Source: CAYUMU01 sp964445985 (GTDB lineage Bacteria; Planctomycetota; Planctomycetia; Pirellulales; S012-138). From it: a stretch of 27,278 bases of DNA. The notes beneath the pieces are model-generated. The model saw only the letters and a list, made by a program, of their open reading frames with translations, searched no databases and had not been told where the DNA came from. The translations under genes and the position numbers were made by a program. How positions within the stretch are numbered: position 1 is the first letter of the stretch; each line of letters starts with the position of its first letter. Shown here piece by piece: positions 23,507 to 27,278 of the stretch. The stretch covers positions 1 through 27,278 of the forward strand of contig CAYUMU010000092.1 in assembly GCA_964445985.1 (NCBI GenBank), given 5' to 3'.

Positions 23507-24256
23507 ATGACACCTCGCGTTCTGATCGTGATTCAAGCCCGGATTGGCTCGGTGCGGCGTCCGGCCAAGATCATGGCCTCGCTGGCCGGCCCGCCGATGC
23601 TGGAGCACGTGGTGCGGCGGATGCAAAGCGTGGGCGATTATCTGCCCCAGTTCGCCATCGACTGCCGCGTGGCGACCACCGACCTGGATGAAGACGATCT
23701 CACGATCGCCCTCTGCGAACAGTTGCAAGTGGATTGGAGCCGCGGCTCAGCGGGCGACGTGCTCTCCCGCTACCTGGCCGCCACAGCCGACCTGGCCGAC
23801 GGCGACTTGATCATCCGCGCCACGGCCGACAACCCGCTGTATTGTGCCCGCCGCACGGCCGACCTGATCGCGCATCACCTCCGCCGCGGCAACGACTACA
23901 CCTACCTCCGCGACCTCTCGCACGGGGTGCCCGAGATCATGCACGCGGCGACCCTCCGCGGCGCGGCCCACACCACCGACCCCTACTGCCGCGAACACGT
24001 GACCCCCTACCTGCGAAAATTCCCCGGCAGTTTGCAGGTGGAAGAACTTTCCCCCACCTGGCAAGGCGTCCGCCCCGAATTCCGGCTCACGGTCGATACG
24101 CCGGAAGACGTGGCGCGCCTCAACCGCATCCTCAAGCCCTTCGCCAACCCGCTCACGGTTTCGCTGGATCAGGCGTATCGGGTGGCGGCGATGCTGCGAT
24201 TACAAACACCAAACCAAGGCAGGGTGGTTGCTAGCCAACCACCCAATGCGGCCTGA
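23507..24256 (+). CDS. SpsF-type cytidylyltransferase
   Basis: A 249-residue nucleotidyltransferase of the acylneuraminate cytidylyltransferase/SpsF family. It begins VLIVIQARIGSVRRPAKIM, the nucleotide-binding motif, where many relatives have ARxGSxRLPGK. DLIIRATADNPLYCARRTADL matches the family's R-x-T-G/A-DNP motif, and PYCREHVTPYLRKFPG matches the REH(V/I)T motif. It would activate an acidic sugar with CTP, presumably the product of the NeuB-type enzyme encoded upstream. AAGGAAGAG precedes the ATG. The region is followed by a structured intergenic element, and the next gene converges. No glycosyltransferase or flippase gene is adjacent, so the final acceptor is not evident. Confidence 0.87.
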   Translation: MTPRVLIVIQARIGSVRRPAKIMASLAGPPMLEHVVRRMQSVGDYLPQFAIDCRVATTDLDEDDLTIALCEQLQVDWSRGSAGDVLSRYLAATADLADGDLIIRATADNPLYCARRTADLIAHHLRRGNDYTYLRDLSHGVPEIMHAATLRGAAHTTDPYCREHVTPYLRKFPGSLQVEELSPTWQGVRPEFRLTVDTPEDVARLNRILKPFANPLTVSLDQAYRVAAMLRLQTPNQGRVVASQPPNAA

Positions 24257-24273
24257 ACTCGGGTCTCGCACGC

Positions 24274-24455
24274 GTGCCACTGTTTGCGGTCGAATGGGTC
24301 TTGCCTTGCAGAGCACGCCTGCCACGACCGCAAGCAGTGCGCGGCGGAGACGGGCGTTCTACTTTGTTGGCCAAGCCGTGGGCGGTTCGGCACTGCTTGA
24401 GTGCGTGGAAAGCGTGTTGATGGTGGTGGGTCGATTCGCACTCAAACAGTGGCAC
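24274..24455. repeat. Structured intergenic element of four chained inverted repeats
   Basis: Four perfect inverted repeats fit one branched fold. Outer stem: GTGCCACTGTTTG (24274-24286) with 24443-24455. Arm 1: TTGCGGTCG (24284-24292) with CGACCGCAA (24325-24333). Arm 2: CAAGCAGTGC (24331-24340) with GCACTGCTTG (24390-24399). Arm 3: TTGAGTGCG (24397-24405) with CGCACTCAA (24437-24445). Neighbouring stems share TTG/CAA at every junction, so branch points could slide. The element lies between two convergent genes. It could be a mobile cruciform repeat, a structured RNA, or a bidirectional terminator. Confidence 0.6.
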
Positions 24456-24525
24456 ACTTCCGTTGCATTTGAATATGGCCACACAAACAAGGGCACCCGT
24501 GCGCGGGCAGAGGGCACGCCAAAAA

Positions 24526-24972
24526 CTATAATTTCACATTCCGCGTGATTGGCGGCTCCGGTTCGCTGTTTGGTTCGGTCTCGATCTCACAGTCGGGGTC
24601 TGCGTACTTTTCTTCGTAGATGTCGTCGAGGCCCCACGTCTGAATGTTTCGAAACGCAGCCCCCCATCCGTCGCGAAGAACATACGCTATTACGTACGCC
24701 GCGACGAACGCGATACCGACATCCATTGCGAGCATTTCGTAGTACCAACTCTCGTGGTATGAGAAGCCGCCCCGCTCAAAAAACACGAATGGGAAACCGA
24801 CCTTTTCCATTCCATCCAATTGAAATGCACGCCACGTGAACCAGAGACGAGAAGCGTTGAGGGCAATCATGATGACCAGCACCAACGCAAATCGTCGCCG
24901 CCAGGTCGTCCCCGCCTCTTGGGTCGAATCACTATCATTCCGAGATTTTGGCGATTCGTAGGGATTGGACAT
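24526..24972 (-). CDS. Small membrane protein (MSNPYESP type)
   Basis: A 148-residue protein of unknown function. The N-terminal MSNPYESPKS is a pattern I recall from many small planctomycete membrane proteins. Two likely transmembrane segments are visible: FALVLVIMIALNASRLWFTW (about 30-50) and MDVGIAFVAAYVIAYVL (about 83-99). The C-terminal tail is acidic and Pro/Glu-rich. The ATG at 24970-24972 starts the recognised motif; the frame continues upstream to 25035 without support. It is flanked by intergenic repeats on both sides and converges with the cytidylyltransferase gene. Confidence 0.7.
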   Translation of the reverse strand: MSNPYESPKSRNDSDSTQEAGTTWRRRFALVLVIMIALNASRLWFTWRAFQLDGMEKVGFPFVFFERGGFSYHESWYYEMLAMDVGIAFVAAYVIAYVLRDGWGAAFRNIQTWGLDDIYEEKYADPDCEIETEPNSEPEPPITRNVKL

Positions 24973-25012
24973 GACAGAAGCCCAAGCGGTTTCAGCGACA
25001 CAATAAAGGTAG

Positions 25013-25193
25013 GGCAGGCGAGTCGCCTGCCGCAATTCGGGTCGAAGGCGGTACGAGGTCGCTCTCGTCAGTGCTCGGCTGACCGTATTTGGGGTTGGCG
25101 AGCTACCTCGCTACAAGTACTTAAGCATTCTCAAATGCTGCCCAGTCAATTCCCCCAACTCCCCACTCCGAATTCCCAACTCCGCACTCCGAA
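25013..25193. repeat. Intergenic palindrome and short direct repeat
   Basis: A palindrome, GGCAGGCGA-G-TCGCCTGCC, lies at 25013-25031, just upstream of the small membrane protein gene. At the far end AACTCCCCACTCCGAA (25157-25172) is repeated as AACTCCGCACTCCGAA (25178-25193) with one mismatch, ending at the stop codon of the next gene. These look like dispersed intergenic repeats rather than genes. Confidence 0.55.
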
Positions 25194-25568
25194 CTATCCC
25201 CCATACTCGTCCCTAAGCCGCGCCCGCACCTCTTCCAGCGGGTAATCAATAATCTTCGCCTCCCGCCCTTGCGCCAGTTCCCATAGTCGCCGGTAGCCGC
25301 GGCTCACCAGGGCTTCGCGCTCCCGCACAAAGTCGGCGTCGAGCTCGCGTTTATCAAAGGGGCCTTCCACCTGCACCGGCGTGAAGTTTTCGTCCACGAT
25401 AAACTGCGCCAGGGCCGGGTTGCAGCGAATGTGCCTTTCGCGCGCGGTATGCAGCACCTCCGGCTCGATCATCCCGATCACGAACCGCAGGTACAGGTCG
25501 CTGTCGGTGATCGCCGCCACGTCGTTCCCGCACACGTCGCACAGGTAGCCTTCATCGCATTTTGCCAT
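25194..25568 (-). CDS. Conserved hypothetical protein with CxxC motif
   Basis: A protein of about 124 residues with no signal peptide. It begins MAKCDEGYLCDVCGNDV, which has a CxxC pair (CDVC) that could bind a metal. A mixed alpha/beta stretch follows: ITDSDLYLRFVIGMIEPEVL, then ERHIRCNPALAQFIVDENF, VEGPFDKRELD and a C-terminal helical part ending RARLRDEYGG. I recall near-identical proteins in planctomycetes without known function. The ATG at 25566-25568 fits that N-terminus; an upstream ATG at 25617-25619 adds 17 residues and remains possible. It is divergent from the dipeptidase-like gene. Confidence 0.72.
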   Translation of the reverse strand: MAKCDEGYLCDVCGNDVAAITDSDLYLRFVIGMIEPEVLHTARERHIRCNPALAQFIVDENFTPVQVEGPFDKRELDADFVREREALVSRGYRRLWELAQGREAKIIDYPLEEVRARLRDEYGG

Positions 25569-25724
25569 GGTCGCCTTGGCTTCTTCCTCAAAAATGGTCG
25601 CTTCCGTCGCCCCCGCCATTTATTCTGCGGGAAGACCGCCAGGCCGGCAACGCACCCCACCCGCACCACCACACCCCGCTCGCCAGCCAGCCCCACCGCT
25701 CATCGACACGGAGAAACGCCCACC

Positions 25725-27077
25725 ATGCCGTACTCGCTATTGCCATCGTTCCCCCGCCGCAACTTTTTGCAAGGCCTGTCCGCCGCCGCGGCCACCACCC
25801 TGCTGGGCATGAAAACCTCCGCTGCCGACGACGCGCCGGCCCAGCGTTTTCCCCTTCTGCTTTCCGATAGCCCCAGCATCATTGCGGCCCGCGAATCGGC
25901 TCTCGAAGTCCTCAAGCCCACCGCCGCCGAGCTTCAGCGCGGCTTGGAACTGCACTACGGCTCGCTGGTTTTCGACACCTATGGCTTCGCTCCCCGCTCG
26001 GCCCCCGACGGCGCCGCCCTCACCGCGGCCATCGAAGCCGGCGCCTCGGCGGGCGAACTGCAAGACCTGCGTGAAGACATGTCGATGACCCGCGCCGCCG
26101 ACATTGCCCAAGAAAGGGCCGAGCTCAAACACGCCTTCGACGCGGCCGGCGTGACCTGCATCTTTCAAAACGCCGGCGAAGAAGGGCAAGACCCGCAAAC
26201 GCTCATCAAACGGCTGGCCCGCTTCACCTACCTGACCGACATGGCCCGCGACACTTTGGTCCGCGCCTCGCTCCCCGGCGATATCGAAGCAGCCAAACGG
26301 CAAGGCTTGCACTGCCTGTACCTCACCGGCAACGGCGTGCCGCTGGCCCAGCAATGGGAGTCGGCCCCCGCCGAGTTGGCTTATGTGCGAATCTTCTTTC
26401 AACTCGGCATCCGCATGATGCACCTCACCTACAACCGCCGCAACATGCTGGGCGATGGCTGCGCCGAACTGGCCAACGGCGGCATCAGCGACCTGGGCCG
26501 CCTGGCCATTGCCGAAATGAACCGCGTCGGCGTCATCGTCGACGTGGCCCACAGCGGTTGGCAAACCAGCCTCGAAGCCGCCCAGGCTTCCACCAAGCCC
26601 ATGGTCGCCAGCCACACCGCCTGCGCCGCGTTGCAGCACCACATTCGGGCCAAGCCCGACGAAGTAATCAAGGCCATCTGCAACACCGGCGGCCTGGTCG
26701 GCATCTGCTGCATCCCCAGCTTCCTTGGCCGCACTGCCGATATTGCCGCCCTGCTCGACCACGTGGAGCACGTGGTCAAGAAGTTCGGCGTGCAGCACGT
26801 AGGCATTGGCACCGACGTGGCCTACACCTCGCGACACGCCAACGAACCAGCGGCCAAAGCCGCGGCCAGCAGTCGCAAGAGCCGTACGCGGTTTGCATCG
26901 CTCTGGCCCGAAGGCGCCCTGGGGGGCCGCTTCCCCCGCGCCCAATCGCTGGCCTGGTCCAACTGGCCGCTATTCACGGTGGGTCTGGTGCAGCGTGGCT
27001 ACAGCGACGACGACATTCAAAAAATCCTCGGCGGCAATATGATGAGGGTTTGCCGCGACGCCTTGGCTACCTCGTAA
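25725..27077 (+). CDS. Tat-exported peptidase M19 (membrane dipeptidase)-like protein
   Basis: About 450 residues. A twin-arginine signal (PRRNFLQGLSAAAATTLLG) marks export. The body matches the renal dipeptidase (M19) TIM barrel in its second half: MMHLTYNRRNMLGDG, GVIVDVAHSGWQTSLEA (His276), KPMVASHTACAAL (His297), HVGIGTDVAY (Asp363) and an ending like KILGGNMMRV. The first metal motif, normally HxD in DxHxDxP, reads FDTYGF (83-88) and has no His. The bridging Glu of the usual EGG motif is replaced in LYLTGNGVPL (198-207). The protein may therefore bind fewer metals or have another reaction. The ATG at 25725 has GGAGA about ten bases upstream; the frame upstream of it has no family features. 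Confidence 0.83.
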   Translation: MPYSLLPSFPRRNFLQGLSAAAATTLLGMKTSAADDAPAQRFPLLLSDSPSIIAARESALEVLKPTAAELQRGLELHYGSLVFDTYGFAPRSAPDGAALTAAIEAGASAGELQDLREDMSMTRAADIAQERAELKHAFDAAGVTCIFQNAGEEGQDPQTLIKRLARFTYLTDMARDTLVRASLPGDIEAAKRQGLHCLYLTGNGVPLAQQWESAPAELAYVRIFFQLGIRMMHLTYNRRNMLGDGCAELANGGISDLGRLAIAEMNRVGVIVDVAHSGWQTSLEAAQASTKPMVASHTACAALQHHIRAKPDEVIKAICNTGGLVGICCIPSFLGRTADIAALLDHVEHVVKKFGVQHVGIGTDVAYTSRHANEPAAKAAASSRKSRTRFASLWPEGALGGRFPRAQSLAWSNWPLFTVGLVQRGYSDDDIQKILGGNMMRVCRDALATS

Positions 27078-27147
27078 GAGGCACGCCACCCCGCAAGTCG
27101 GCGGCGCTCGCTCCGCTTCCAATAAGCAGAACCCACGCCGCACCCCC

Positions 27148-27278
27148 ATGTCGCGCCACCAGCACTTCCAGCGCTTGATCGACCTGCTCGAAATCGAGGC
27201 GGCCGCCGAAGCTCGCCGCCTCGTCGAGCAGCTGCATCGCCTTTCTGACGAAGACGCCGAACAAACCGGCAACAGCCT
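27148..27278 (+). CDS. N-terminus of a further protein, cut by the window end
   Basis: An open frame of 43 codons from ATG at 27148 to the window edge. It begins MSRHQHFQRLIDLLEIEAAA and continues with a charged helical stretch (EARRLVEQLHRLSDEDAEQ). The composition resembles the N-termini of large planctomycete AAA-domain (superfamily 1, IGHMBP2-like) helicases that I recall, but the diagnostic domains are outside the window. It starts 70 bases after the dipeptidase-like gene on the same strand. The assignment to a helicase is tentative. Confidence 0.45.
   Translation, partial: MSRHQHFQRLIDLLEIEAAAEARRLVEQLHRLSDEDAEQTGNS

Noticed and set aside
1..27278. CRISPR array, tRNA, rRNA or phage genes
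   Set aside because: No regularly spaced repeats, tRNA-like arms, rRNA sequence or phage protein motifs were seen on either strand.

Overview
The window looks like chromosomal DNA of a planctomycete, probably of the Pirellulales. It is GC-rich and carries several hallmarks of that group: a DUF1549/DUF1553 protein with one CxxCH motif paired with a Tat-exported DUF1501 protein and a WD40 protein, a DUF6807 (PmoA-like) protein, a bacterial DNA topoisomerase VI B subunit, a small membrane protein beginning MSNPYESP, and Tyr/Pro-rich secreted small proteins. The assignment rests on recalled family distributions, not on a search.

Layout. 1-335: intergenic, with a strong bidirectional terminator. 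336-3706 (minus): a TonB family protein followed by a TonB-dependent receptor. 3992-4866 (minus): two small secreted proteins in tandem. 5588-7678 (plus): topoisomerase VI subunit B, with no A subunit next to it. 7679-8305: a long leader holding a near-consensus sigma-54 promoter ahead of a membrane-anchored leucine-rich-repeat protein (8306-9226, plus). 9297-11360 (minus): DUF6807 protein and NAD(P)HX epimerase. 11870-14614 (minus): sugar ABC ATPase and a lipoprotein substrate-binding protein, with no permease. 14786-14948: MITE-like palindromic element. 14951-17394 (minus): ASM-like metallophosphoesterase translationally coupled to an ornithine cyclodeaminase family protein. 17556-21935 (minus): DUF1549/1553, DUF1501 and WD40 genes. 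22394-24256 (plus): a NeuB-type synthase and an SpsF-type cytidylyltransferase, which could make and activate a nonulosonic acid or related sugar. 24274-24455: an intergenic element built of four chained inverted repeats. 24526-25568 (minus): two small proteins. 25725-27077 (plus): Tat-exported M19 dipeptidase-like protein. 27148 to the end: the start of a further gene.

The most unusual observation is the substrate-binding protein at 13550-14614. Its two family halves are in reversed order: the segment that normally forms the second half comes directly after the lipoprotein signal, and the normal first half follows it. This is what a natural circular permutation cut at the inter-lobe hinge would look like. 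Other points of interest are a second H2TH-like unit inserted in the topoisomerase VI B transducer region, the sigma-54 promoter, two intergenic palindromic element families, and an M19 protein that lacks part of its metal site.
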